64,000 nt of DNA, taken from NCBI GenBank assembly GCA_964017155.1, contig OZ024864.1, forward strand, positions 28,669,134 through 28,733,133. Direction: 5' to 3'. Shown here piece by piece: positions 20,581-34,210 of the stretch. Both the position numbers and the translations under genes were made by a program. The notes beneath the pieces were generated by a model, which saw only the letters and a list, made by a program, of their open reading frames with translations, had not been told where the DNA came from and searched no databases. Origin of the DNA: Oasisia sp. SBJ-2009. Its lineage: Eukaryota > Annelida > Polychaeta > Sabellida > Siboglinidae. The stretch's first letter is position 1. Every line of letters starts with the position of its first letter.

Positions 20581-23500
20581 TCTCGCGTGCATGAAGCTCG
20601 TGGTACATGGTTTGCCAATGCCTTCTATCCACGCGTGCATGATGCTCATGGTACATTGTTTGCCACTCTCTTCTATCCAAGCGTGCATGATGCTCGTGGT
20701 ACATTGTTTGCCAATGTCTTCTATTAACGCGCGCATGATGCTCGTGGTACATTGTTTGCCACTGCCTTCTATTCACGCATGTATGAAGCTAGTGGTACAT
20801 TTTTTGCCACTGTCTTCTATTCACGCGTGCATGATGCTCGTGGTACATGGTTTGCCACTGCCTTCTATCCACGCGTGCATGATGCTAGTGGTACATGGTT
20901 TGCCACTGCCTTCTATCCACGCGTGCATGATGCTCGTGGTACATGGTTTGCCATTGTCTTCTGTTCACCCGTGCATGATGCTTGTGGTACAAGGCTTGCC
21001 ACTGCGTTCTATCCACGCGTGCATGATGCTCGTGGTACATGGTTTGCCACTGCCTTCTATTCACGCGTGCATGATGCTCGTGGTACATGGTTTGCCACTG
21101 CCTTCTATTCACGCGTGCATGATGCTCGTGGTACATGGTTTGCCACTGCCTTCTATTCACGCGTGTATGACGCTCGTGGTACATGGTTTGCCACTGCCTT
21201 CTATCCACGCGTGCATGATGCTAGTGGTACATGGTATGCCAATGCCTTCTATCCACGCGTGCAAGATGCTCGTGGTACATGGTTTGCCACAGCGTTCTAT
21301 TCACCCGTGCGTGATGCTCGTGGTACATGGTTTGCCACTGCCTTCTTTTCATGCGTGCATGATGCTCGTCGTACATGGTTTGACACTGCCTTCTTTTCAT
21401 GCGTGCATGATGCTCGTCGTACATGGTTTGACACTGCCTTCTTTTTATGCGTGCATGATGCTCGTCGTACATGGTTTGACACTGCCTTCTATTCACGCGT
21501 GCATGATGCTAGTGGTACATTGTTTGCCACTGTCTTCTATTCACGCGTGCATGATGCTCGTGGTACATTGTTTGCCACTGTCTTCTATTCACGCGTGCAT
21601 GATGCTAGTGGCACATGGTTTGCCATTGTCTTCTATTCACGCGTGCAAGATGCTCGTGGTACATGGCTTGCCACTGCCTTCTATCCACGCGTCCATGATG
21701 CCAGTGGTACATGGTTTGCCACTGACTTCTATCCAGGCGTGCATGATGCTCGTGGTACATGGTTTGCCACTGCCTTCTATTCACGCGTGCATGAAGCTCG
21801 TGGTACATGGTTTGCCAATGCCTTCTATCCACGCGTGCATGATGCTCGTGGTACATTGTTTACCACTGTCTTCTATTAACGCGAGCATGATGCTCGTGGC
21901 ACATTGTTTGCCAGTGCCTTCTATTCACGCGTGCGTGATGCTCGTGGTACAAGGTTTGCCACTGCCTTCTATTCACGCGTGCATGAAGCTCGTGGTACAT
22001 TGTTTGCCACTGCCTTCTATTCACGCGTGCATGATGCTCGTGATACATTGTTTGCCACTGCCTTCTATTCACGCGTGCATGATGTTCGTGGTACATTGTT
22101 TGCCACAGCCTTCTATTCACGCGTGCATGAAGCTAGTGGTACATTGTTTGTCACTGTCTTCTATTCACGCATGCATGATACTCGGGGTACATGGCTTGCC
22201 ACTGCCTTCTATCCACGCGTGCATGATGCTCGTGGTACATGGTTTGCCACGGCCTTCTATTCACGCGTGCATGATGCTCGTGGTACATGGTTTGCCACTG
22301 CCTTCTATTCACGCGTGCATGAAGCTAGTGGTACATGGTTTGCAACTGCCTTCTATTCACCCGTGCATGATGCCCGTGGTACATGGTTTGCCACTGTCTT
22401 CTATTCACGCGTGCATGATGCTAGTGGCACATGGTTTGCCATTGTCTTCTATTCACGCGTGCAAGATGCTCGTGGTACATGGCTTGCCACTGTTTTCTAT
22501 CCACGCGTCCATGATGCCAGTGGTACATGGTTTGCCACTGACTTCTATCCAGGCGTGCATGATGCTCGTGGTACATGGTTTGCCACTGCCTTCTATTCAC
22601 GCGTGCATGAAGCTAGTGGTACATTGTTTGCCGCTGTCTTCTATTCACGCGAGCATGATGCTCGTGGTACATTGTTTGCCACTGACTTCTATTCACGCGT
22701 GCCTGATGCTCGTGGTAAATGGATTACCACTGCCTTCTATTCACGCGTGCAAGAAGTTCGTGGTACATGGTTTGCCACTGCCTTCTATTCACGCGTGCAT
22801 GATGCTCGTGGTACATGGTTTGCCACTGTCTTCTATTCACGCGTACATGAAGCTAGTGGTACATTGTTTGCCACTGTCTTCTATTTACGCGAGCATGATG
22901 CTCTTGGTACATTGTTTGCTCTGCCTTTTATTCACGCGTGCATGATGCTCGTGGTACTTGGTTTACCACTGCCTTCTATTCACGCTTGCTTGAAGATTGT
23001 GGTACATCGTTTGCCACTGTCTTCTATTCACGCGAGCATGATGCTCGTGGTACATCGTTTGCCACTGTCTTCTATTCACGCGTGCGTGATGGTCGTGGTA
23101 AAAGGTTTGCCACTGCCTTCTGTTCACGCATGCCTGAAGCTCGTGGTACATGGTTTGCCACTGCCTTCTATTAACGCGTGCATGATGCTCGTGGTACATT
23201 GTTTGCCACTCTCTTCTATCCACGCGTGCATGATGCTCGCGGTACATTGTTTGCCACTGTCTTCTATTCACGCGTGCATGATGCTCGTGGTACATTGTAT
23301 GCCACTGCCTTCTATTCACGCATGCATGATGCTTGTGGTACATGGTTTGCCACTGCCATCTATTCAAGCGTGCATTATGCTAGTCGTACATGGTTTGCCA
23401 CTGCCTTCTATTCCCGCGTGCATGAAGCTAGTGGTACATGGTTTGCCACTGCCTACTACTCACGAGTCCATGATGCTAGTGGTACATGGTTTGCCAATGC

Positions 23501-25620
23501 ATTCTATTCACGCATGCATGATGCTCGTGGTACATGGTTTGCCACTGTCTTCTATTCAGGCGTGCATGATGCTAGTGGCACATGGTTTGCCATTGTCTTC
23601 TGTTCACCCGTGCTTGATACTCGTGGTACATGGCTTGCCACTGCCTTCTATCCACGCGTCCATAATCCTAGTGGTACATTGTTTGCCACTGCCTTCTATT
23701 CACGCGTCCATGATGCTCGTGGTACATTGTTTGCCACTGTCTTCTATTCACACGTGCATGATGCTCGTGGTACATGGTTTGCCACTGTCTTCTATTCATG
23801 CGTGCATGAAGCTAGTGGTACATTGTTTGAAACTGTCTTCTATTCACGCGAGCATGATGCTCGTGGTACATTGTTTGCGACTGCCTTCTATTCACGCGTG
23901 CATGATGCTCGTGGTACATGTTTTACCACTGCCTTCTATTCACGCGTGCATGAAGCTCGTGGTACATGGTTTGCCACTGCCTTCTATCCACGCGTGCATA
24001 ATGCTCGTGGTACATGGTTTGCCACTGCCTTCTATCCACGCGTGCATAATGCTCGTGGTACATGGCTTGCCACTGCCTTCTATCCACGCGTGCATGATGC
24101 TCGTGGTACATGGTTTGCCACTGCCTTCTATTCACGCGTGCATGATGCTCGTGGTACATGGTTTCCCACTGCCTTCTAGTCAGGCGTGCATGATGCTCGT
24201 GGTACATTGGTTGCCACTGCCTTCTATTCAGGCGTGCATGATGCTAGTGGCACATGGTTTGCCATTGTCTTCTGTTCACCCGTGCTTGATGCTCGTGGTA
24301 CATGGCTTGCCACTGCCTTCTATTCACACGTGCATGATGCTCGTGGTACATGGTTTGCCACTGTCTTCTATTCATGCGTGCATGAAGCTAGTGGTACATT
24401 GTTTGTAACTGTCTTCTATTCACGCGAGCATGATGCTCGTGGTACATTGTTTGCCACTGCCTTCTATTCACGCGTGCATGAAGCTCGTGGTACATGGTTT
24501 GCCACTGCCTTCTATCCACGCGTGCATAATGCTCGTGGTACATGGTTTGCCACTGCCTTCTATCCACGCGTGCATGATGCTCGTGGTACATGGCTTGCCA
24601 CTGCCTTCTATCCACGCGTGCATGATGCTCGTGGTACATGGTTTGCCACTGCCTTCTATTCACGCGTGCATGATGCTCGTGGTACATGGTTTCCCACTGC
24701 CTTCTAGTCAGGCGTGCATGATGCTCGTGGTAAATTGGTTGCCACTGCCTTCTATTCACGCGTGCATAATGCTCGTGGTATATTGTTTGCCACTGCCTTC
24801 TATTCACGCGAGCATGAAGCTAGTGGTACATGGTTTGCCACTGTCTTCTATTCACGCGTGCATGAAGCTAGTGGTACATTGTTTGCCGCTGTCTTCTATT
24901 CACGCGAGCATGATGCTCGTGGTACATTGTTTGCCACTGCCTTCTATTCACGCGTGCCTGATGCTCGTGGTACATGGATTACCACTGCCTTCTATTCACG
25001 CGTGCAAGAAGCTCGTGGTACATGGTTTGCCACTGCTTTCTATCCACGCGTGCATAATGCTCGTGGTACATGGATTGCCACTGTCTTCTATTCACACGTG
25101 CATGATGCTCGTGGTACGTGGTTTGACACTGTCTTCTATTCATGCGTGCATGAAGCTAGTGGTACATTGTTTGTAACTGTCTTCTATTCACGCGAGCATG
25201 ATGCTCGTGGTACATTGTTTGCCACTGCCTTCTATTCACGCGTGAATGATGCTCGTGGTACATGGTTTGCCACTGTCTTCTATTCACGCGTGCATGATGC
25301 TCGTAGTACATCGTTTGCCACTGCCTTCTATTCACGCGTGCATGATGCTAGTGGCACATGGTTTGCCATTGTCTTCTGTTCACCCGTGCTTGATGCTCGT
25401 GGTACATGGCTTGCCACTGCCTTCTATCCACGCGTCCATGATCCTAGTGGTACATTGTTTGCCACTGCCTTCTATTCACACGTGCATGATGCTCGTGGTA
25501 CATGGTTTGCCACTGTCTTCTATTCATGCGAGCATGAAGCTAGTGGTAAATTGTTTGTAACTGTCTTCTATTCACGCGAGCATGATGCTCGTGGTACATT
25601 GTTTGCCACTGCCTTCTATT

Positions 25621-28600
25621 CACGCGTGCATGATGCTCGTGGTACATGGTTTACCACTGCCTTCTATTCACGCGTGCATGAAGCTCGTGGTACATGGTTT
25701 GCCACTGCCTTCTATCCACGCGTGCATAATGCTCGTGGTACATGGTTTGCCACTGCCTTCTATCCACGCGTGCATGATGCTCGTGGTACATTGTTTGCCG
25801 CTGTCTTCTATTCACGCGAGCATGATGCTCGTGGTACATTGTTTGCCACTGCCTTCTATTCACGCGTGCCTGATGCTCGTGGTACATGGATTACCACTGC
25901 CTTCTATTCACGCGTGCAAGAAGCTCGTGGTACATGGTTTGCCACTGCCTTCTATCCACGCGTGCATAATGCTCGTGGTACATGGATTGCCACTGTCTTC
26001 TATTCACACGTGCATGATGCTCGTGGTACATGGTTTGCCACTGTCTTCTATTCATGCGTGCATGAAGCTAGTGGTACATTGTTTGTAACTGTCTTCTATT
26101 CACGCGAGCATGATGCTCGTGGTACATTGTTTGCCACTGCCTTCTATTCACGCGTGAATGATGCTCGTGGTACATGGTTTGCCACTGTCTTCTATTCACG
26201 CGTGCATGATGCTAGTGGCACATGGTTTGCCATTGTCTTCTGTTCACCCGTGCTTGATGCTCGTGGTACATGGCTTGCCACTGCCTTCTATCCACGCGTC
26301 CATGATCCTAGTGGTACATTGTTTGACACTGCCTTCTATTCACACGTGCATGATGCTCGTGGTACATGGTTTGCCACTGTCTTCTATTCATGCGTGCATG
26401 AAGCTAGTGGTACATTGTTTGTAACTGTCTTCTATTCACGCGAGCATGATGCTCGTGGTACATTGTTTGCCACTGCCTTCTATTCACGCGTGCATGATGC
26501 TCGTGGTACATGGTTTACCACTGCCTTTTATTCACGCGTGCATGAAGCTCGTGGTACATGGTTTGCCACTGCCTTCTATCCAAGCGTGCATAATGCTCGT
26601 GGTACATGGTTTGCCACTGCCTTCTATCCACGCGTGCATGATGCTCGTGGTACATGGCTTGCCACTGCCTTCTATCCACGCATGCGTGATGCTCGTGGTA
26701 CATGGTTTGCCACTGCCTTCTATTCACGCGTGCATGATGCTCGTGGTACATGGTTTGCCACTGCCTTCTAGTCAGGCGTGCATGATGCTCGTGGTACATT
26801 GTTTGCCACTGCCTTCTATTCACGCGTGCATAATGCTCGTGGTACATTGTTTGCCACTGCCTTCCATTCACGCGTGCATGAAGCTAGTGGTACATGGTTT
26901 GCCACTGTCTTCTATTCACGCGTGCATGTAGCTAGTGGTACATTGTTTGCCGCTGTCTTCTATTCACGCGAGCATGATGCTCGTGGTACATTGTTTGCCA
27001 CTGCCTTCTATTCACGCGTGCCTGATGCTCGTGGTACATGGATTACCACTGCCTTCTATTCACGCGTGCAAGAAGTTCGTGGTACATGGTTTGCCACTGC
27101 CTTCTATCCACGCGTGCATGGTGCTCGTGGTACATGGTTTGCCATTGTCTTCTGTTCACCCGTGCATGATGCTTGTGGTACATGGCTTCCCACTGCCTTC
27201 AATGCACGCGTCCATGATCCTAGTGGTACATGGTTTGCCACTGCGTTCTATCCAGGCGTGAATGATGCTCGTGGTACATGATTTGCCACTGCCTTCTATT
27301 CACGCGTGCATGATGCTCGTGGTACATGGTTTGCCACTGTCTTCTATTCACGCGTACATGAAGCTAGTGGTACATTGTTTGCCACTGTCTTCTATTTACG
27401 CGAGCATGATGCTCTCGGTACATTGTTTGCTCTGCCTTTTATTCACGCGTGCATGATGCTCGTGGTACTTGGTTTACCACTGCCTTCTATTCACGCTTGC
27501 TTGAAGATTGTGGTACATCGTTTGCCACTGTCTTCTATTCACGCGAGCATGATGCTCGTGGTACATCGTTTGCCACTGTCTTCTATTCACGCGTGCGTGA
27601 TGGTCGTGGTAAAAGGTTTGCCACTGCCTTCTGTTCACGCATGCCTGAAGCTCGTGGTACATGGTTTGCCACTGCCTTCTATTAACGCGTGCATGATGCT
27701 CGTGGTACATTGTTTGCCACTCTCTTCTATCCACGCGTGCATGATGCTCGCGGTACATTGTTTGCCACTGTCTTCTATTCACGCGTGCATGATGCTCGTG
27801 GTACATTGTATGCCACTGCCTTCTATTCACGCATGCATGATGCTTGTGGTACATGGTTTGCCACTGCCATCTATTCAAGCGTGCATTATGCTAGTCGTAC
27901 ATGGTTTGCCACTGCCTTCTATTCCCGCGTGCATGAAGCTAGTGGTACATGGTTTGCCACTGCCTACTATTCGCGAGTCCATGATGCTAGTGGTACATGG
28001 TTTGCCAATGCATTCTATTCACGCATGCATGATGCTCGTGGTACATGGTTTGCCACTGTCTTCTATTCAGGCGTGCATGATGCTAGTGGCACATGGTTTG
28101 CCATTGTCTTCTGTTCACCCGTGCTTGATACTCGTGGTACATTGTTTGCCACTGCCTTCTATTCACGCGTCCATGATGCTCGTGGTACATTGTTTGCCAC
28201 TGTCTTCTATTCACACGTGCATGATGCTCGTGGTACATGGTTTGCCACTGTCTTCTATTCATGCGTGCATGAAGCTAGTGGTACATTGTTTGAAACTGTC
28301 TTCTATTCACGCGAGCATGATGCTCGTGGTACATTGTTTGCCACTGCCTTCTATTCACGCGTGCATGATGCTCGTGGTACATGTTTTACCACTGCCTTCT
28401 ATTCACGCGTGCATGAAGCTCGTGGTACATGGTTTGCCACTGCCTTCTATCCACGCGTGCATAATGCTCGTGGTACATGGTTTGCCACTGCCTTCTATCC
28501 ACGCGTGCATAATGCTCGTGGTACATGGCTTGCCACTGCCTTCTATCCACGCGTGCATGATGCTCGTGGTACATGGTTTGCCACTGCCTTCTATTCACGC

Positions 28601-31600
28601 GTGCATGATGCTCGTGGTACATGGTTTCCCACTGCCTTCTAGTCAGGCGTGCATGATGCTCGTGGTACATTGGTTGCCACTGCTTTCTATTCAGGCGTGC
28701 ATGATGCTAGTGGCACATGGTTTGCCATTGTCTTCTGTTCACCCGTGCTTGATGCTCGTGGTACATGGCTTGCCACTGCCTTCTATTCACACGTGCATGA
28801 TGCTCGTGGTACATGGTTTGCCACTGTCTTCTATTCATGCGTGCATGAAGCTAGTGGTACATTGTTTGTAACTGTCTTCTATTCACGCGAGCATGATGCT
28901 CGTGGTACATTGTTTGCCACTGCCTTCTATTCACGCGTGCATGAAGCTCGTGGTACATGGTTTGCCACTGCCTTCTATCCACGCGTGCATAATGCTCGTG
29001 GTACATGGTTTGCCACTGCCTTCTATCCACGCGTGCATGATGCTCGTGGTACATGGCTTGCCACTGCCTTCTATCCACGCGTGCATGATGCTCGTGGTAC
29101 ATTGTTTGCCACTGCCTTCTATTCACGCGTGCATGATGCTCGTGGTACATGGTTTCCCACTGCCTTCTAGTCAGGCGTGCATGATGCTCGTGGTAAATTG
29201 GTTGCCACTGCCTTCTATTCACGCGTGCATAATGCTCGTGGTATATTGTTTGCCACTGCCTTCTATTCACGCGAGCATGAAGCTAGTGGTACATGGTTTG
29301 CCACTGTCTTCTATTCACGCGTGCATGAAGCTAGTGGTACATTGTTTGCCGCTGTCTTCTATTCACGCGAGCATGATGCTCGTGGTACATTGTTTGCCAC
29401 TGCCTTCTATTCACGCGTGCCTGATGCTCGTGGTACATGGATTACCACTGCCTTCTATTCACGCGTGCAAGAAGCTCGTGGTACATGGTTTGCCACTGCT
29501 TTCTATCCACGCGTGCATAATGCTCGTGGTACATGGATTGCCACTGTCTTCTATTCACACGTGCATGATGCTCGTGGTACGTGGTTTGACACTGTCTTCT
29601 ATTCATGCGTGCATGAAGCTAGTGGTACATTGTTTGTAACTGTCTTCTATTCACGCGAGCATGATGCTCGTGGTACATTGTTTGCCACTGCCTTCTATTC
29701 ACGCGTGAATGATGCTCGTGGTACATGGTTTGCCACTGTCTTCTATTCACGCGTGCATGATGCTCGTAGTACATCGTTTGCCACTGCCTTCTATTCACGC
29801 GTGCATGATGCTAGTGGCACATGGTTTGCCATTGTCTTCTGTTCACCCGTGCTTGATGCTCGTGGTACATGGCTTGCCACTGCCTTCTATCCACGCGTCC
29901 ATGATCCTAGTGGTACATTGTTTGCCACTGCCTTCTATTCACACGTGCATGATGCTCGTGGTACATGGTTTGCCACTGTCTTCTATTCATGCGAGCATGA
30001 AGCTAGTGGTAAATTGTTTGTAACTGTCTTCTATTCACGCGAGCATGATGCTCGTGGTACATTGTTTGCCACTGCCTTCTATTCACGCGTGCATGATGCT
30101 CGTGGTACATGGTTTACCACTGCCTTCTATTCACGCGTGCATGAAGCTCGTGGTACATGGTTTGCCACTGCCTTCTATCCACGCGTGCATAATGCTCGTG
30201 GTACATGGTTTGCCACTGCCTTCTATCCACGCGTGCATGATGCTCGTGGTACATGGCTTGCCACTGCCTTCTATCCACGCGCGCGTGATGCTCGTGGTAC
30301 ATGGTTTGCCACTGCCTTCTATTCACGCGTGCATGATGCTCGTGGTACATGGTTTGCCACTGCCTTCTAGTCAGGCGTGCATGATGCTCGTGGTACATTG
30401 TTTGCCACTGCCTTCTATTCACGCGTGCATAATGCTCGTGGTACATTGTTTGCCACTGCCTTCCATTCACGCGTGCATGAAGCTAGTGGTACATGGTTTG
30501 CCACTGTCTTCTATTCACGCGTGCATGAAGCTAGTGGTACATTGTTTGCCGCTGTCTTCTATTCACGCGAGCATGATGCTCGTGGTACATTGTTTGCCAC
30601 TGCCTTCTATTCACGCGTGCCTGATGCTCGTGGTACATGGATTACCACTGCCTTCTATTCACGCGTGCAAGAAGCTCGTTGTACATAGTTTGCCACTGCC
30701 TTCTATCCACGCGTGCATAATGCTCGTGGTACATGGATTGCCACTGCCTTCCATCCACGCGTGCATGATGCTCGTTGTACATGGCTTGCCACTGCCGTCT
30801 ATTCACGCCTGCATGATGCTCGTGGTACATGGTTTGCCACTGCCTTCCATTCACGCGTGTATGATGTTCGTGGTACATGATTTGCCACTGCCTTCTATCC
30901 ACGCGTGCATGATGCTCGTGGTACATGGTTTGCCATTGTCTTCTGTTCACCCGTGCATGATGCTTGTGGTACATGGCTTGCCACTGCCTTCAATGCACGC
31001 GTCCATGATCCTAGGGGTACATGGTTTGCCATTGCGTTCTATCCAGGCGTGCATGATGCTCGTGGTACATGGTTTGCCAATGCCTTCTATTCACGCGTGC
31101 ATGATGCTCGTGCTACATGGTTTGCCACTGTCTTCTATTCACGCGTACATGAAGCTAGTAGTACATTGTTTGCCACTGTCTTCTATTCACGCGAGCATGA
31201 TGCTCTCGGTACATTGTTTGCTCTCCCTTTTATTCACGCGTGCATGATGCTCGTGGTACTTGGTTTACCACTGCCTTCTATTCACGCGTGCATGAAGATT
31301 TTGGTACATCGTTTGCCACTGTCTTCTATTAACGCGTGCATGATGCTCGTGGTACATTGTTTGCCACTCTCTTCTATCCACGCGTGCATGATGCTCGTGG
31401 TACATTGTTTGCCAGTGTCTTCTATTCACGCGTGCATGATGCTCGTGGTACATTGTATGCCACTGCCTTCTATTCACGCATGCATGATGCTTGTGGTACA
31501 TTGTTTGCCACTGCCTTCTATTAACGCGTGCATGATGCTCGTGGTACATGGTTTGCCACTGTCGTCTACTCACGCGTGCGTGATGCTCGTGGTACATTGT

Positions 31601-34210
31601 TTGCCTCTGTCTTCTTTTCACGCGTGCATGATGCTCGTGGTACATTGTTTGCCACTGCCTTCTATTCAAGCGTGCATGATGCTAGTCGTACATGGTTTGC
31701 CACTGCCTTCTATTCCCGCATGCATGAAGCTAGTGGTACATGGTTTGCCACTGCCTACTATTCACGAGTCCATGATGCTAGTGGTACATGGTTTGCCAAT
31801 GCCTTCTATTCACGCATGCATGATGCTCTTGGTACATGGTTTGCCACTGTCTTCTATTCACGCGTGCATGATGCTAGTGGCACATGGTTTGCCATTGTCT
31901 TCTGTTCACCCGTGCTTGATGCTCGTGGTACATGGCTTGCCACTGCCTTCTATCCACGCGTCCATGATCCTAGTGGTACATTGTTTGCCACTGCCTTCTA
32001 TTCACGCCTCCATGATGCTCGTGGTATATTGTTTGCCACTGTCTTCTATTCACACGTGCATGATGCTCGTGGTACATGGTTTGCCACTGTCTTCTATTCA
32101 TGCGTGCATGAAGCTAGTGGTACATTGTTTGTAACTGTCTTCTATTCACGCGAGCATGATGCTCGTGGTACATTGTTTGCCACTGCCTTCTATTCACGCG
32201 TGCACGATGCTCGTGGTACATTGTTTGCCACTCTCTTCTATCCACGCTTGCATGATGCTCGTTGTACTTTCTTTGCCACTGTCTTCTATTCAAGCGTGCA
32301 TGATGCTAGTCGTACATGGTTTGCCACTGCCTTCTATTCCCGCGTGCATGAAGCTAGTGGTACATGGTTTGCCACTGCCTACTATTCACGAGTCCATGAT
32401 GCTAGTGGTACATGGTTTGCCAATGCCTTCTATTCACGCATGCATGATGCTCGTGATACATGGTTTGCCACTGTCTTCCATTCAGGCGTGCATGATGCTA
32501 GTGGCACATGGTTTGCCATTGTCTTCTGTTCACCCGTGCTTGATACTCGTGGTACATGGCTTGCCACTGCCTTCTATCCACGCGTCCATGATCCTAGTGG
32601 TACATTGTTTGCCACTGCCTTCTATTCACGCGTCCATGATGCTCGTGGTACATTGTTTGCCACTGTCTTCTATTCACACGTGCATGATGCTCGTGGTACA
32701 TGGTTTGCCACTGTCTTCTATTCATGCGTGCATGAAGCTAGTGGTACATTGTGTGTAACTGTCTTCTATTCACGCGAGCATGATGCTCGTGGTACATTGT
32801 TTGCCACTGCCTTCTATTCACGCGTGCATGATGCTCGTGGTACATGGTTTACCACTGCCTTCTATTCACGCGTGCATGAAGCTCGTGGTACATGGTTTGC
32901 CACTGCCTTCTATCCACGCGTGCATAATGCTCGTGGTACATGGTTTGCCACTGCCTTCTATCCACGCGTGCATGATGCTCGTGGTACATGGCTTGCCACT
33001 GCCTTCTATCCACGCGTGCATGATGCTCGTGGTACATGGTTTGCCACTGCCTTCTATTCACGCGTGCATGATGCTCGTGGTACATGGTTTCCCACTGCCT
33101 TCTAGTCAGGCGTGCATGATGCTCGTGGTACATTGGTTGCGACTGCCTTCTATTCAGGCGTGCATGATGCTAGTGGCACATGGTTTGCCATTGTCTTCTG
33201 TTCACCCGTGCTTGATGCTCGTGGTACATGGCTTGCCACTGCCTTCTATTCACACGTGCATGATGCTCGTGGTACATGGTTTGCCACTGTCTTCTATTCA
33301 TGCGTGCATGAAGCTAGTGGTACATTGTTTGTAACTGTCTTCTATTCACGCGAGCATGATGCTCGTGGTACATTGTTTGCCACTGCCTTCTATTCACGCG
33401 TGCATGAAGCTCGTGGTACATGGTTTGCCACTACCTTCTATCCACGCGTGCATAATGCTCGTGGTACAGGGTTTGCCACTGCCTTCTATCCACGCGTGCA
33501 TGATGCTCGTGGTACATGGCTTGCCACTGCCTTCTATCCACGCGTGCATGATGCTCGTGGTACATGGTTTGCCACTGCCTTCTATTCACGCGTGCATGAT
33601 GCTCGTGGTACATGGTTTCCCACTGCCTTCTAGTCAGGCGTGCATGATGCTCGTGGTAATTTGGTTGCCACTGCCTTCTATTCACGCGTGCATAATGCTC
33701 GTGGTATATTGTTTGCCACTGCCTTCTATTCACGCGAGCATGAAGCTAGTGGTACATGGTTTGCCACTGTCTTCTATTCACGCGTGCATGAAGCTAGTGG
33801 TACATTGTTTGCCGCTGTCTTCTATTCACGCGAGCATGATGCTCGTGGTACATTGTTTGCCACTGCCTTCTATTCACGCGTGCGTGATGCTCGTGGTACA
33901 TGGATTACCACTGCCTTCTATTCGCGCGTGCAAGAAGCTCGTGGTACATGGTTTGCCACTGCTTTCTATCCACGCGTGCATAATGCTCGTGGTACATGGA
34001 TTGCCACTGTCTTCTATTCACACGTGCATGATGCTCGTGGTACATGGTTTGCCACTGTCTTCTATTCATGCGTGCATGAAGCTAGTGGTACATTGTTTGT
34101 AACTGTCTTCTATTCACGCGAGCATGATGCTCGTGGTACATTGTTTGCCACTGCCTTCTATTCACGCGTGAATGATGCTCGTGGTACATGGTTTGCCACT
34201 GTCTTCTATT
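25621..34210. repeat. 8,590-bp higher-order repeat, copy 1
   Basis: Homology with 34211 onward at a constant offset of 8,590 begins about 25612-25621 and includes two 47-bp markers. Differences I can point to between copies are single bases: 27416 C / 36006 T, 28995 C / 37585 T, 30914 G / 39504 T, 31831 G / 40421 A, 32339 C / 40929 A, 33000 T / 41590 G. The first part of this copy (22915-27426 region) is itself partly repeated at 27426 with offsets of 4,511 and 4,463. Confidence 0.88.

Larger units (their letters stand above)
18561..21888. repeat. 1,970-bp higher-order duplication in the left part of the 48-bp array
   Basis: The segment 18561-19870 matches 20531-21888 at offset 1,970, rising to 2,018 after one extra 48-bp unit in the second copy. 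Shared rare units include three consecutive TTTTCATGCGTG/CGTCGTACATGG units (19326-19470 and 21344-21488) and the GCATGTATGAAGC unit. The unit with TTTGCAACTGCC near 18305 recurs at 22341 (offset 4,036, i.e. 84 units plus two +2 shifts). Confidence 0.85.

Noticed and set aside
17127..20594. 1,155-codon open frame with 16-residue repeats (and similar frames of 300-1,000 codons throughout the 48-bp array)
   Set aside because: It is a by-product of a stop-free unit whose length is divisible by three. Other frames over the same DNA are equally open, the frame jumps between repeat patterns at length-variant units, and variants are not biased to silent positions. No promoter, signal peptide, non-repeat domain or terminus is visible.
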